A DNA stretch of 64,000 nucleotides, from assembly GCF_031127875.1 (NCBI RefSeq), contig NZ_JARXIA010000008.1, positions 1 to 64,000 of the forward strand, given 5' to 3'. Position numbers and translations under genes: made by a program. This DNA comes from Pelagicoccus sp. SDUM812005. Its GTDB lineage: Bacteria; Verrucomicrobiota; Verrucomicrobiia; Opitutales; Opitutaceae. The notes below the pieces were generated by a model. That model saw only the letters and a program-made list of their open reading frames with translations. It did not search any database and was not told the DNA's origin. The number at the start of each line of letters is the position of its first letter. Position 1 is the stretch's first letter. Positions 20,568-30,589 of this stretch are shown here, piece by piece.

Positions 20568-20797
20568 GATTCCCCTAGGCCTCACCCTTCGGCACCCGCA
20601 GCCGCTCCCGCAGGAGCGCCCCCGAGAAAGCCGCTTGGAACAGCGCCCCACGCCCCCTGTCCCCAGTACACGCGTCGCCGCCGCAACGTAGTCCTCGGGC
20701 AGATCCGAGCCGCCCGGCCCTCCCGTTTGACCTTTACCTGCGGCCGATTTGCACTAGCGAAGGCCCAGCAACTAACTTTACAGCCAACCAACAGTAA

Positions 20798-21637
20798 GTG
20801 AAAACGTCCAAGTCCATCCTCGCTCGCCACGCCCTGCTGATCCAGACGCTGCAAGTCCTCATCGTAGTGGCCATCGCCCTGCCGCCCCTCGAGCCCTACC
20901 GCCAGCAACTTTCCGAACTGATCCAGCTTCCCGTATCCGCCCTCTGGATACCACTGCTCGGACTGCTCCTAGTCCTGAACTTCCTTCTCTTCCGCCGCAT
21001 CGGCTCCCATCTCGTCGAGCCCACCGAGGAGCTAGTCAACCAAACCAAGCTCGGCACCGCCTCCATCGCCTTCAAGAAGAAGAGCAAGAACTTCGAGGAA
21101 GACCATCTCAAGCACTTCATCGAAAGCCAAGCCCTGCGCTCCGCCGACCTGGAAAACGAAGTCAGCCGCATGGAAGGCGAAATCGAGCGCATCACCGAAC
21201 TCTCCAAAGTCACCCCCGACGAATTCGACGCCCTGCAAGGCCAGCTCAAAGCCGTCACCGAAGCCAAGGAAAAGAGCGACTCCCAAGTCATCGCCGAGCA
21301 AAGCGCCGTCGCCAAGCTCGAGAAGGAGCTCCTCCTCCTGCGCCGCGAACTCAAGCAAGCCAACCGCGAGCTCGAAACCGCCCTCGAAGAAAGCGACCAG
21401 CAGCTCCGCACCGGCAGCCACGCCCCCCTTTCCTCCATCCTGGTGGAGCGACTCAAGACCCCGCTCAGCCTCATCAACAACCTCTCCTGGCGCCTCGCCA
21501 AGTCCTGGGCCGAGACGCCGCCCAGCCAGGTCCGCGAAGGCCTCGAGCAAATCACCCGCCACTCCCAAGAGCAGCTCGAGCTCCTCAAGAAGTACGAGGC
21601 CGAAGAAAACGAAAACGCCCAGCGCGACGCCCAATAA
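20798..21637 (+). CDS. membrane coiled-coil protein with a His-less HisKA-like end, paralogue B
   Basis: A 279-residue, GTG-started paralogue of the preceding gene. It has two membrane segments, a loop LPPLEPYRQQL, the linker LVEPTEELVNQTKLGTAS and a long coiled coil (about 110-210). Its C-terminus (about 212-272) looks like a kinase dimerisation helix pair. The H-box equivalent reads VERLKTPLSLINNL where kinases have SHELRTPL, so the phospho-acceptor His is replaced by Glu. No ATPase domain follows. A terminator lies 28 bases past the stop. The 230-bp gap before it suggests its own promoter. Confidence 0.72.
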   Translation: MKTSKSILARHALLIQTLQVLIVVAIALPPLEPYRQQLSELIQLPVSALWIPLLGLLLVLNFLLFRRIGSHLVEPTEELVNQTKLGTASIAFKKKSKNFEEDHLKHFIESQALRSADLENEVSRMEGEIERITELSKVTPDEFDALQGQLKAVTEAKEKSDSQVIAEQSAVAKLEKELLLLRRELKQANRELETALEESDQQLRTGSHAPLSSILVERLKTPLSLINNLSWRLAKSWAETPPSQVREGLEQITRHSQEQLELLKKYEAEENENAQRDAQ

Positions 21638-21665
21638 ACACGGCCCTAGGCCCGTCCCTTTCATC

Positions 21666-21692
21666 AGCCGACTTGACACAAGTCGGCTTTTT
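21666..21692 (+). terminator. Rho-independent terminator after paralogue B
   Basis: A 10-bp perfect stem (AGCCGACTTG / CAAGTCGGCT) with an ACA loop is followed by five T. It ends the transcript of the coiled-coil gene. Confidence 0.92.
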
Positions 21693-21769
21693 CGTGCCCC
21701 TCTCGCCTTCCAAATCCCAAAAGACTTCCAATCATTCCTCCCCTAGCCAACACCCACGACCTTACCGAA

Positions 21770-22630
21770 ATGAGCTTTAACACCCTCCTCACCCACCCCG
21801 GATCCGCCCACAAGGACGACCTGCTCGCCTGCTGCGTCCTGCTCGCCAAAAATCCCGTCCCCATCCAGCGACGCGAACCCACCCCCGAAGACCTGGCCGA
21901 TCCCCACACCGCCGTGGTAGACGTCGGCGACCACCACCAGCCCGAGCGCGGCAATTTCGACCACCACCAGTTTCCCCGCGACACGCCCCCCACCTGCGCC
22001 CTCTCCCTCGTGCTCCGGCACTACGGCCTCTACGAGGACGCCAAGGCCTTCTGCGAATGGCTCGAGCCGGCCGAGTGGTTCGACTGCCGCGGCCCCAACC
22101 ACACCGCCCAATGGCTGGGCGTCGAGCGCGAGGTCATCGGCAAGCTCAACTCCCCCATCGACATGACCCTCCTGCGCCGCTTCGCCGCCTCCCCCCTCCA
22201 CCAGCCCGGCGAAGCCGTCTGGGAGATGATGAAGCTCGTCGGCGAAGACCTCGTCGACTACCTCGCTAGCACCCGGGCTCGCATCGACTTCGTCTCCGCC
22301 CACAGCCAAATCTGGGAGTGCGGCCCGCTCAAGTTCCTCTACCTCCCCCGCGTCGAATCCGAAATCGACGACCCCTCCTCCGGCATCGGCCACTACCTCC
22401 GCGAAAAAGGCCTCGACCAAGAAATCGCCGGCACCGTCTATCCCGACCGCCGCAATACCGGCTACGGCATCTTCCGCTACAACGACCATCCCGCCCTCGA
22501 CTACACCCAGATCGAAAACGAGCCCGACGTACACTTCGCCCACAAAAGCGGCTTCGTCGCAAAGACCACCGCTACCGAGCCCGACCGCCTCCGGCAACTC
22601 GCCGCTCAGGGCATCAAAGCCGAGGCCTAA
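21770..22630 (+). CDS. MYG1/DHH-like phosphoesterase-type protein
   Basis: A 286-residue cytoplasmic protein. It begins LLTHPGSAHKDDLLACC, close to the metal-binding start of the MYG1 (UPF0160) family, and carries two DHHQ motifs within 15 residues (DVGDHHQ and NFDHHQF), as in DHH-type Mn-dependent nucleases. The C-terminal part contains GFVAKT. MYG1 homologues are 3'-5' RNA exonucleases in eukaryotes; the bacterial role is unknown. It is a single gene between two terminators. Confidence 0.62.
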   Translation: MSFNTLLTHPGSAHKDDLLACCVLLAKNPVPIQRREPTPEDLADPHTAVVDVGDHHQPERGNFDHHQFPRDTPPTCALSLVLRHYGLYEDAKAFCEWLEPAEWFDCRGPNHTAQWLGVEREVIGKLNSPIDMTLLRRFAASPLHQPGEAVWEMMKLVGEDLVDYLASTRARIDFVSAHSQIWECGPLKFLYLPRVESEIDDPSSGIGHYLREKGLDQEIAGTVYPDRRNTGYGIFRYNDHPALDYTQIENEPDVHFAHKSGFVAKTTATEPDRLRQLAAQGIKAEA

Positions 22631-23068
22631 AAGCCTCCGCGCCCCGCTCCGAAAGCGGCGCAATCCCCACAAAACTCAAAAAAAGTCCAAAAAAGTCTGA
22701 ACAAATTCCGCTCTGCTTCGTCTTTCTTAGCAGATCATCGCTTAGCGAGATCTTATTTGGGGTAACAAAGAAAACAAGTGGCGGATTGCTTAGGGGTAGG
22801 CAATCCGCCTTTTCTTTGCCCAAGCGGTACGTAGACAGCCCACCCACCTGCAGCGACGCCATTTCGGTCATTCGTCTAGGCGTCCTACGTATCTATTCAT
22901 TTTATAGGCGTTGATAGGTACCCGTATCGTTCGCTAGAGTCCTGACGCTGATTGCCCGCCGGTACGGTTCTTAGCCCATTACGCGTTATGAACCTCCTAC
23001 GGCCCTTCGTCTCCTTTTCGATCGTCGCTGCTCTGCGATCAGCCCTCCTCAGTTCGAGTCATTCTTCG
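22631..23068. other. 438-bp region before the giant secreted protein
   Basis: It holds A-rich direct repeats (AAAAAAAGTCC and AAAAAAGTCTG, 22678-22698), the dyad CGCTTAGCG (22739-22747), a strong terminator (22780-22813), and then the leader of the giant gene. The last part is translatable in frame with that gene from an ATG at 22988, so the true gene start may lie inside this region. A short transcript ending at the terminator is possible. Confidence 0.45.
22780..22813 (+). terminator. Rho-independent terminator 150 bp past the MYG1-like gene
   Basis: A 10-bp perfect stem (GGCGGATTGC / GCAATCCGCC) with a 10-base loop is followed by TTTT. It lies 149 bases beyond the stop of the MYG1-like gene, so it ends either a long 3' UTR or a separate small RNA. 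Confidence 0.88.
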
Positions 23069-26000
23069 ATGACTCCAACAACTAGACCTGCCGCGCTGCT
23101 TTTAGCCACGGCCACGCTAGCCTTCCTATCGGTAGCGGACCTGCGAGCCGAGGACAACCCGAGGCAAGACCTCGAACCCGACGAGCATGGAGCCAGAACC
23201 TTCAACCTCTACCTGAAGAACGACACCCACGAGACGCTGAACTTCCTCATTAGCGAGGCCGACTGCACGGATTCACCCCTCGATACCGATAAGTACGGCT
23301 CCGTCGCTCCAGGCGGACAAGTCACCGTTTGGATCGCCCGCGTGCAAGGAAACGGATGCGACGGCGAAAACGGTTCCTTCCGCCTGCGCCCGAGCCTGTT
23401 TGCGTACAAGGACTCCGTTGTCTTCATGTTCAGCAACGACGGAGGCCTCTGGCTCGCGACCACTCCAAACCTCTACCAGGACACCCTCACCAAAGACGCG
23501 AGAGGCCACTACACTTACACGATACACGCCGACGACAAGAAACCGCGCCTCGCGACGGCGATCGACGAACGCCTCACCCAACCTCGCAACCGCATCGCCT
23601 ACGACTCAGGCGAATGGGGCCGTCTCGACGCGGGAATCACCGCCAAAGTAGACCTTCTCCGCTTCGACGAAGATAGAACCAAGTTTTTCCCGGCTTGGTT
23701 CGAGTCCTGCGTTGGAGAAGCCCTCTACCATCCGCAGCACGTCAAACGACTGCCGAACAAGGACGGCAAAGCCTATTTCATGATCGCCCAGTCGCGCGCT
23801 CACAATGGCTACATCACTTTGGTCGAGACGTATCCAAACGCCCTCGACGAAACTACCGACCGCGTATTCGCCCCCGATTCGGATCCCAGAGTCGCCGTGC
23901 CCGTCGGCGAAGTTATCTGGCAAGACGTCTTCACCGGAAAGGAAAACGGCAACTTCAACCGCATCGGCAACTGGAACCACCCCGCAAAGATGGCGGTTAT
24001 GGGCGGCGTCCTCGTCGTCGTTGCCCAAAACTGGAGCGAAGGCATCGGATTGGACGGCATCGGTTGCTCAAACGACACCAGCAATCCCTACCAACGAGGA
24101 GAATCCGAGGACGCGCTTCTCTTCTACGATATCCGCGACCCGGCCAAACCCGCCTACTGGGGAATGATGAGCGCCTCGGACCTCGAACTGCCATCCATCG
24201 AATACTTCAACGGCACAGACGGCTCAGGTCGCGGCGGGCATGCCAAACAGATAAGCGTAGTAAGCTTGGCCTACATCCATGAAACAGGCAAATGGCGCAT
24301 CAACGCGGGCGGACGGTTCAACGAAGCAAACTACTACACAACCTGGGAAACGAATTCTGACTCGTTTTCGCCCAAGATCGAAGACTGGGAGAAAATCGCC
24401 TCTCCCCCTTCTACCGCCTTCTACACCTCCGGAGAACATGGAGACGATTTCGAAAGCTACCAACTCGCGGACGGTCGCGCTCGATCGGGAACGCTTCGCA
24501 ACATGTCTTTCGTAACCGCAGACAACGGCCCCGGTGCATCCGAGGTGGAAGGTTTCACCTTCGCCAGCGCATTCGACGGATCAATCCCCTACAACATGGG
24601 ACCGCTCGAACAAGCAAAGGACTGGGTCGCCGAATCCGTGTACGTCACGGAAAGAGGAGAGACCCTCGCCTACACGGTTCAAAACAGCAACCCGCCCGAT
24701 GGCGGAACGCTTCCTCTTCACGCTACCAATCCCCCCCTTTTCGGACACGAAAGGCGGATCGGCTACCATCTATTCCAAGTCCACGACACACGAAATACTC
24801 CTCCCAAATCAAAACCTTTCTTCAACGAAGTATTCCAAGTAGTCGAGAACACCAACGACAGCGGCCCCGGCTCGCTCCGCGCCGCAATCGCTAGAGGCGG
24901 ACGCATCACCTTCCTCCCAGCCGTAAACGGCAAAACCCTCACCCTCACCTCCGGGCCCCTCGTCGTCTACTTGGAAGATACCGAAATCGCCGGCTACTCC
25001 CCGCTGCTACCCAACGGGCAGCCCGGCCCCAAACTGACCGAGGGCTTTACCATCGTCGGCGATACCAGTTCAGACGACCAACAGGGAATCTTTCTCATCG
25101 AAGGCGGCCGCAGCCTCACTGTCGACAATCTCAACTTGGAAATGAGAACCGCCATTCCGTCCAACGCCGGCAAACTGAACGCCGCCGTTTACGTACGCCC
25201 AAACACTAACTTTACCCTGCGAAACAGTACCATAATCACGAACCCAAGCGTGCATGCGGTGCTGAATCTCGGCGGAACCGTGCTCGCAGAAAACTCAACC
25301 ATCACCATGGCTCGATTCTTCCATACCACCGAAGAACGGCCAATCGTATTTAATACGGGAACCATGACGCTGCGCTCCTGCACCGTCGCTCCCCAGAAAG
25401 AGGACATTTGGAAAAACTCCGCTATCTACAGCTTGAACGCGACTCGACTTGAACTCGAAAATACAATCGTCGCCACCTACGGTTATAACAACGTCGCCCT
25501 GTTCGGCGACTACCATGCGACCGGGGCCAACCTGATCACCAGCCACTATCGCGATCGACTCAGCGGTCCAGCCGCCATCACCGCCGATCCCCAGCTCTCT
25601 CCCCTCGCAAACAACGGCGGCACCACCAAAACATTCGCCCTTCAATACGGATCGCCAGCCATCGCCTCCGCAAGCGCCTCGCCCTTGACCACCGACCAGC
25701 GCGGCAAGGACGCGGAAGGCAATCCCATCCTACGCATAGCCAACGTCGATTCCGTCAACGACCTCGGCGCCTTCGAATCCATGGGGCCCGCCCAACTCAT
25801 CGCCCCTCGATCCACCTCCTTCTCTATCTCCGGCGACACCTTCTCCTGGAGCAACGTAAACGAAGCCACCTACAAAAAAGTATTCCTCACCTCCGCCGAC
25901 GGTACCCCGTCAGACGAGGGAGAAACCTCCGAGCAATCTTGGGAACTGAATAAAACGCTGGAAAAAAGCACGGAGTATTTCTGGCGTATCGATACCATAA

Positions 26001-29000
26001 TAAACGGAAACACTTATAAAGGCCCCATCCAAAGCGTCACCACCCGCGGCGACCTTATCGTAACGACCCTCCTAGACGAGAACGACCCCCTTATCGGACA
26101 AGGCGCTGGCGATTCTCTACGAGAAACCATCGCCGAAGCAGTCCCGGGCGAAACCATCCGCTTCGCCTCCAACCTAGCAGGCAAGAGCATCACGCTCGAT
26201 CAAGCCAACGGCCAAATCCTTCTAGGCAGTGACCTCATCCTTGATGCCAGCAATCTGAATACGCCGGTTACCATCATCGCCGCAGAAAACGCTCGTATCT
26301 TTGAAATCGCAGAGGGAGCAACCGTCACCCTAAAAGGCCTCAAACTAACATCAGGCCGCAGCGATCTCGGTGGAGCGATCTATAACAACGAATCCAACCT
26401 AACGCTCGAAGCCTGCACCCTCCGCGAAAACGAAGCCAGTCAATCAGGCGGTGCCATCTATAACGATGGCGGTACCGTAACCCTGCTCCACTCGCGACTA
26501 ACAAAAAACAAAGCCACCCAAAACGGAGGCGGTATATACAACGCCAACGACGGCTCGCTTATAATAAAAGACTCCAAGCTTCTCGACAACCAAGCCGTGC
26601 AACACGGGGGAGCCCTCTATAATTCCGGAGCAAGCTTCGAACTCGATAGAGTCGGAGCCATCGGAAACGGCGCCGAGCGCGGCGGAGCAATCGCAAACGC
26701 TGGTACAGGAGTAGGCTTAATCGAGAACAGCACCTTGCAAGGAAACGGAGCAAGCTCCTCGTTCGGCGGCGGAGCCTACAACGACTCAACGGCAAGCCTC
26801 ACCCTACGCCACGTCACCACCACCGGAAACGTAGGTGGCGGTATCTACAACGCGAATACAGCAACCCTCACCCTCGAAAACTCCATCGTCGCCAGCAACG
26901 TTGATACATCGAACAGCCCAATCGACTACCAAGGGAACCTAACCGCAGTCGGCGCGAACATTGTCGAAACCCATGACGGCAGCATACTCAGCGGTCCTAC
27001 CCCCATCAGCGCAGACCCCCACCTCGAACGCGTCAACTTGGACATCCAACGCGCCCCGAAGCCCGGATCTCCCGCCCTCGACGCCGCGATCGTTTCAGAG
27101 GACACCCCGTCCCTCGATCAAAACGGCGACGCCCGTACCTTCGGAGGAGCTCCCGATCTCGGAGCAATCGAAGCGCAACTGCAGGCCGATGCCTCCCTCC
27201 TCTGGGTGACGACCAGCGCTGGCCCTATCTATCCAGGCTTCCGGTCCTCAACATATGAATACAAAACCTCTCTCCCCGATGGGAAGACTTCCCTTGCGGT
27301 AAGAGCGGGCAGCCCCATCAACAGCAACCAAAACATCGAAATCAAGTTCAACGACGGAGACTTCAGCCAGCTCAACTCAAAAGCCGCCTCGGCAGATTTC
27401 GTTATAAATTCCGAAACCAGTACCATCGAGCTAAAGGTCACGGCCCAGAACCTCGTCACGGTGCAATCCTACCTTATCAACGTGCTTCCCGAAGCAGTGC
27501 CCGTGCGCGACGGTGGACTCGCCTCGCTTGCCTCTAGCCTCGATACCATCGCTCCGATCTTCAACGCGAACGACTTGTCGTACGCAGCTTACGCTCCCAA
27601 CGAAGTGGATACAGTCGCCATCACCGCGATGCCAGCCGACGAAAGTTCAAAGCTGGAAATCCGCAAAAACCTCGGAGCCTTCACAAGCCTCGCCAGCGGA
27701 GTTGCCTCTAATGCGTTTAGCTTGGACGCAGGAAAAAACCTCTTCGACGTTCGCGTGATCAGCGATGGCAACCTCACCACTGCGACCTACGAACTAGCGG
27801 TCACGAGAGCGCCCCCCGCCCTTGCAAACGCAAACCTGAGCGCGCTCGCCACAGGACTTGGAAAACTTTCACCCGCCTTCAGTCCCGGCGAAACCTTCTA
27901 TAAACTCGTCTTCGAAAACTCCACCGAATCAATCTCCATTACGCCGACGCTCGCGGAAGCCAGCGCCAGCGCCGAAATCCGATTGAACGAAGGAAACTTC
28001 AGTCCTCTCACATCAGGACAGGCAAGCAACGCCATCGCCTTGAATCCTGGATTTAATCTAATCGAAGTCAGAGCCACCGCCGCGAACGGCACCACCACCA
28101 GAACCTATAAAATAACGGTATCGAGAACAGTCGACGGACTCGAAAGGGTCAGCGAAGGCAGCAACGATCGCTCCTTCAATCCCTCCATTTCTGCCGACTG
28201 TCGGTATATCGCCTTCTCGTCTCGCGCCACCAACCTTGTCGACAACGATACCAACAACAAAGAGGACGTCTTCGTCTACGACCGCGCCAACGATACTACG
28301 AAACGTGTCTCTATAAGCCAGTCTGGAGTCCAAGGAAACTTCGAATCATCCAATCCCTCCATCTCCTCCAACGGACGCTTCGTCGCATTCGAATCGGAAG
28401 CGACCAACCTTGTCCCCAACGACGAAAACGGAAATCCCGACCGCTCAGCCGGGCAGGATATATTCGTCTACGATCTCGAGCTCGATACCATCGAACGCGT
28501 CTCGCTCCGGAGCAACGGAAGCGAATCCAACCAAGCCTCGCAAGAAGCTACCCTATCAGGCGACGGACGCTATGTCGCCTTCGCCTCCGGCGCCAACAAC
28601 CTCGTTCCTGATTTCAATTTCGGCGAGGTGAATGTCTACTTGGTCGATCGCGAAGAAGATACTATTATCGGAATCCCCGTTCCCTTCGAAGATATACTAT
28701 CAAACCAGGCGTCCCTGAATCCCGTTATTTCATCCGACGGCAAATTCGTCGCCTTCGAATTCCACGTCAGCAGAAATATAGATCAAAACAACGAATCCTA
28801 TAGCTACCGGGATATTTATCTATTCAATCGCGAAACCAAAGCCGTCGAACGCGTCACCGGCACGATCTCCGGGGTTCCAGCCGACGCCGCAGATTCCAGC
28901 AATCCTAGCATCTCGGGCGATGGGCGATATATAGCCTTCGATTCCGAACTCGACGAACTCGTCTTCGCAGACACCAAAGGCGAACCGCACGTCTACGTCT

Positions 29001-30511
29001 ACGACCGAGAAACCGGCGTCACCCAACGTGTATCCAAAAGTATAAACAATATCGACGATCCGTTCCGAAACGCGACCCACCCATCCATTTCCCAAGACGG
29101 GCGCTACATCGCCTTCCAATCTAATTCCAGCACTCTGGTCGAAAATGATACGAATGGAACAACGGACATCTTCGTCCGCGACATGCTCACCGGCGTTATC
29201 GTTCGCAAATCGACCCCCACAAGTGGAATTGAATCAAACGGCGAATCGACCGCTCCCTCGATTTCTGCCGACGGGCGTTGTATCGTCTTTCAGTCGAAAG
29301 CCACGAATCTTGCCGACAGCGATGTATCCAGTTCGGATGACATCTACCTCGCCAACACCAGCGACGAAGCTCCGAGCTCCTACGCAGGCCTGAATGTCTT
29401 TTCCAACTTTGGCGCCTTCGATGCAGGCGAAACGACCGTCGCCACCAGCGTCGGAAGCGATGTTGCATTCGCTCAGTTGCGACTGAACGCCGCCGATCAA
29501 CTCTCGAAGATCGCAGTCAGCATCAACGGCGGGGATTTCGCTACCGTCGCTTCCGAAGGAGCCATCGAAAACCTCCCGCTACAAACCGGCGCCAACACGA
29601 TTGACGTCAAGGTGACAGCTGCCGACGGAACCACCATCGAGAGCTACCGCTACACCGTCACCCGAGCGATGAACTCCAACGCGAATCTCAGTGACTTGAT
29701 CACCGTGCCGGACGATGTAGCGACACTCTCTCCAGACTTCGACAGCGATACCGTCGCCTACACCGCCAGCGTGCCCACCGAAGTCGATAGCATAGTGATC
29801 GGACCCATCGCCGCCCACCCGCTCGCGACCCTCACCGTAGCCGGAAAAAGCGTCGCCGCGGGCGAAATCAGCGAAGCCCTCGACCTGTCCTTCGGCGAAA
29901 ACGTCATAGCCGTGAAAGTCACCGCCGAAGACGGCACTACCAAAACCTACACTATCGCCATCCAAAGGGAGCTCAGCTCCGACGCGACGCTCGCGAGCTT
30001 GGGTACGAATATTGACCTCGAAACCGGCCCCCTTCCCTTCAGCAGCCAATCGACGAGCTACCGCACGAGCCTAGCCGACACCATGCGGGCCATCACCCTC
30101 ACTCCCACGGCCCAAAATCCAAACGCAACCGTAACCGTAAACGGAACCGCTGTCTCTTCCGGCTCCACGAGCGACCCCATCCCCCTCAGACTGGGCATCA
30201 ACACTATCAATGTGACCGTGACCGCTCAAGACGGGGCCACCACCCAGAGCTACATCCTATCGATAACCAGTACCGAGACTCCCAAAATCAGTATCGACAC
30301 GTCCTCGCTAACCAGCGGGACACCCCCGAAACTGAGCCTAACCTGGCAGTCCGAATCGGGAGCCAGCTACATCATCGAGCAATCGAACAATCTAGAAGAC
30401 TGGGTCCCGATTGATCCCGAAGTCCCCAGCGCGGGAGACTCCACAACCAGCGAATTCGAGCTCAGCTCACCCAGCGAGGCCCCGATCTTCCTGCGCATCA
30501 AGCTCAAGTAA
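23069..30511 (+). CDS. 2480-residue secreted mosaic adhesin-like protein
   Basis: The ATG at 23069 starts a clean signal peptide (cleaved near DLRAED); an in-frame ATG at 22988 would add 27 residues. Order by nucleotide position: an unrecognised 590-residue head containing DALLFYDIRDPAKPAYWG, a CSLREA/choice-of-anchor-type beta-helix (24840-25800), an FN3-like linker, a second beta-helix with GGAIYN repeats (26050-27190), cadherin-like beta-sandwich domains (27200-28135), seven PD40 propeller blades with PSIS.DGRYIAF cores (28140-29375), three more cadherin-like domains, and a C-terminal YIIEQSNNLEDW tail of the type many Verrucomicrobiota proteins carry. It is probably a cell-surface or released binding protein; the target is unknown. 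Confidence 0.85.
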   Translation: MTPTTRPAALLLATATLAFLSVADLRAEDNPRQDLEPDEHGARTFNLYLKNDTHETLNFLISEADCTDSPLDTDKYGSVAPGGQVTVWIARVQGNGCDGENGSFRLRPSLFAYKDSVVFMFSNDGGLWLATTPNLYQDTLTKDARGHYTYTIHADDKKPRLATAIDERLTQPRNRIAYDSGEWGRLDAGITAKVDLLRFDEDRTKFFPAWFESCVGEALYHPQHVKRLPNKDGKAYFMIAQSRAHNGYITLVETYPNALDETTDRVFAPDSDPRVAVPVGEVIWQDVFTGKENGNFNRIGNWNHPAKMAVMGGVLVVVAQNWSEGIGLDGIGCSNDTSNPYQRGESEDALLFYDIRDPAKPAYWGMMSASDLELPSIEYFNGTDGSGRGGHAKQISVVSLAYIHETGKWRINAGGRFNEANYYTTWETNSDSFSPKIEDWEKIASPPSTAFYTSGEHGDDFESYQLADGRARSGTLRNMSFVTADNGPGASEVEGFTFASAFDGSIPYNMGPLEQAKDWVAESVYVTERGETLAYTVQNSNPPDGGTLPLHATNPPLFGHERRIGYHLFQVHDTRNTPPKSKPFFNEVFQVVENTNDSGPGSLRAAIARGGRITFLPAVNGKTLTLTSGPLVVYLEDTEIAGYSPLLPNGQPGPKLTEGFTIVGDTSSDDQQGIFLIEGGRSLTVDNLNLEMRTAIPSNAGKLNAAVYVRPNTNFTLRNSTIITNPSVHAVLNLGGTVLAENSTITMARFFHTTEERPIVFNTGTMTLRSCTVAPQKEDIWKNSAIYSLNATRLELENTIVATYGYNNVALFGDYHATGANLITSHYRDRLSGPAAITADPQLSPLANNGGTTKTFALQYGSPAIASASASPLTTDQRGKDAEGNPILRIANVDSVNDLGAFESMGPAQLIAPRSTSFSISGDTFSWSNVNEATYKKVFLTSADGTPSDEGETSEQSWELNKTLEKSTEYFWRIDTIINGNTYKGPIQSVTTRGDLIVTTLLDENDPLIGQGAGDSLRETIAEAVPGETIRFASNLAGKSITLDQANGQILLGSDLILDASNLNTPVTIIAAENARIFEIAEGATVTLKGLKLTSGRSDLGGAIYNNESNLTLEACTLRENEASQSGGAIYNDGGTVTLLHSRLTKNKATQNGGGIYNANDGSLIIKDSKLLDNQAVQHGGALYNSGASFELDRVGAIGNGAERGGAIANAGTGVGLIENSTLQGNGASSSFGGGAYNDSTASLTLRHVTTTGNVGGGIYNANTATLTLENSIVASNVDTSNSPIDYQGNLTAVGANIVETHDGSILSGPTPISADPHLERVNLDIQRAPKPGSPALDAAIVSEDTPSLDQNGDARTFGGAPDLGAIEAQLQADASLLWVTTSAGPIYPGFRSSTYEYKTSLPDGKTSLAVRAGSPINSNQNIEIKFNDGDFSQLNSKAASADFVINSETSTIELKVTAQNLVTVQSYLINVLPEAVPVRDGGLASLASSLDTIAPIFNANDLSYAAYAPNEVDTVAITAMPADESSKLEIRKNLGAFTSLASGVASNAFSLDAGKNLFDVRVISDGNLTTATYELAVTRAPPALANANLSALATGLGKLSPAFSPGETFYKLVFENSTESISITPTLAEASASAEIRLNEGNFSPLTSGQASNAIALNPGFNLIEVRATAANGTTTRTYKITVSRTVDGLERVSEGSNDRSFNPSISADCRYIAFSSRATNLVDNDTNNKEDVFVYDRANDTTKRVSISQSGVQGNFESSNPSISSNGRFVAFESEATNLVPNDENGNPDRSAGQDIFVYDLELDTIERVSLRSNGSESNQASQEATLSGDGRYVAFASGANNLVPDFNFGEVNVYLVDREEDTIIGIPVPFEDILSNQASLNPVISSDGKFVAFEFHVSRNIDQNNESYSYRDIYLFNRETKAVERVTGTISGVPADAADSSNPSISGDGRYIAFDSELDELVFADTKGEPHVYVYDRETGVTQRVSKSINNIDDPFRNATHPSISQDGRYIAFQSNSSTLVENDTNGTTDIFVRDMLTGVIVRKSTPTSGIESNGESTAPSISADGRCIVFQSKATNLADSDVSSSDDIYLANTSDEAPSSYAGLNVFSNFGAFDAGETTVATSVGSDVAFAQLRLNAADQLSKIAVSINGGDFATVASEGAIENLPLQTGANTIDVKVTAADGTTIESYRYTVTRAMNSNANLSDLITVPDDVATLSPDFDSDTVAYTASVPTEVDSIVIGPIAAHPLATLTVAGKSVAAGEISEALDLSFGENVIAVKVTAEDGTTKTYTIAIQRELSSDATLASLGTNIDLETGPLPFSSQSTSYRTSLADTMRAITLTPTAQNPNATVTVNGTAVSSGSTSDPIPLRLGINTINVTVTAQDGATTQSYILSITSTETPKISIDTSSLTSGTPPKLSLTWQSESGASYIIEQSNNLEDWVPIDPEVPSAGDSTTSEFELSSPSEAPIFLRIKLK

Positions 30512-30589
30512 ACCAAATCGCGAAACGCGGGGCGCGAGGTTTATCCTCGTCCCGCACAGAGCAGGAGCTTCAAAAAAACTCAGATCCCG

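Noticed and set aside
30527-30555. Terminator between the giant gene and map
   Set aside because: The stem (GCGGG..CGAGG / CCTCG..CCCGC) is interrupted and lacks a U tract on either strand.
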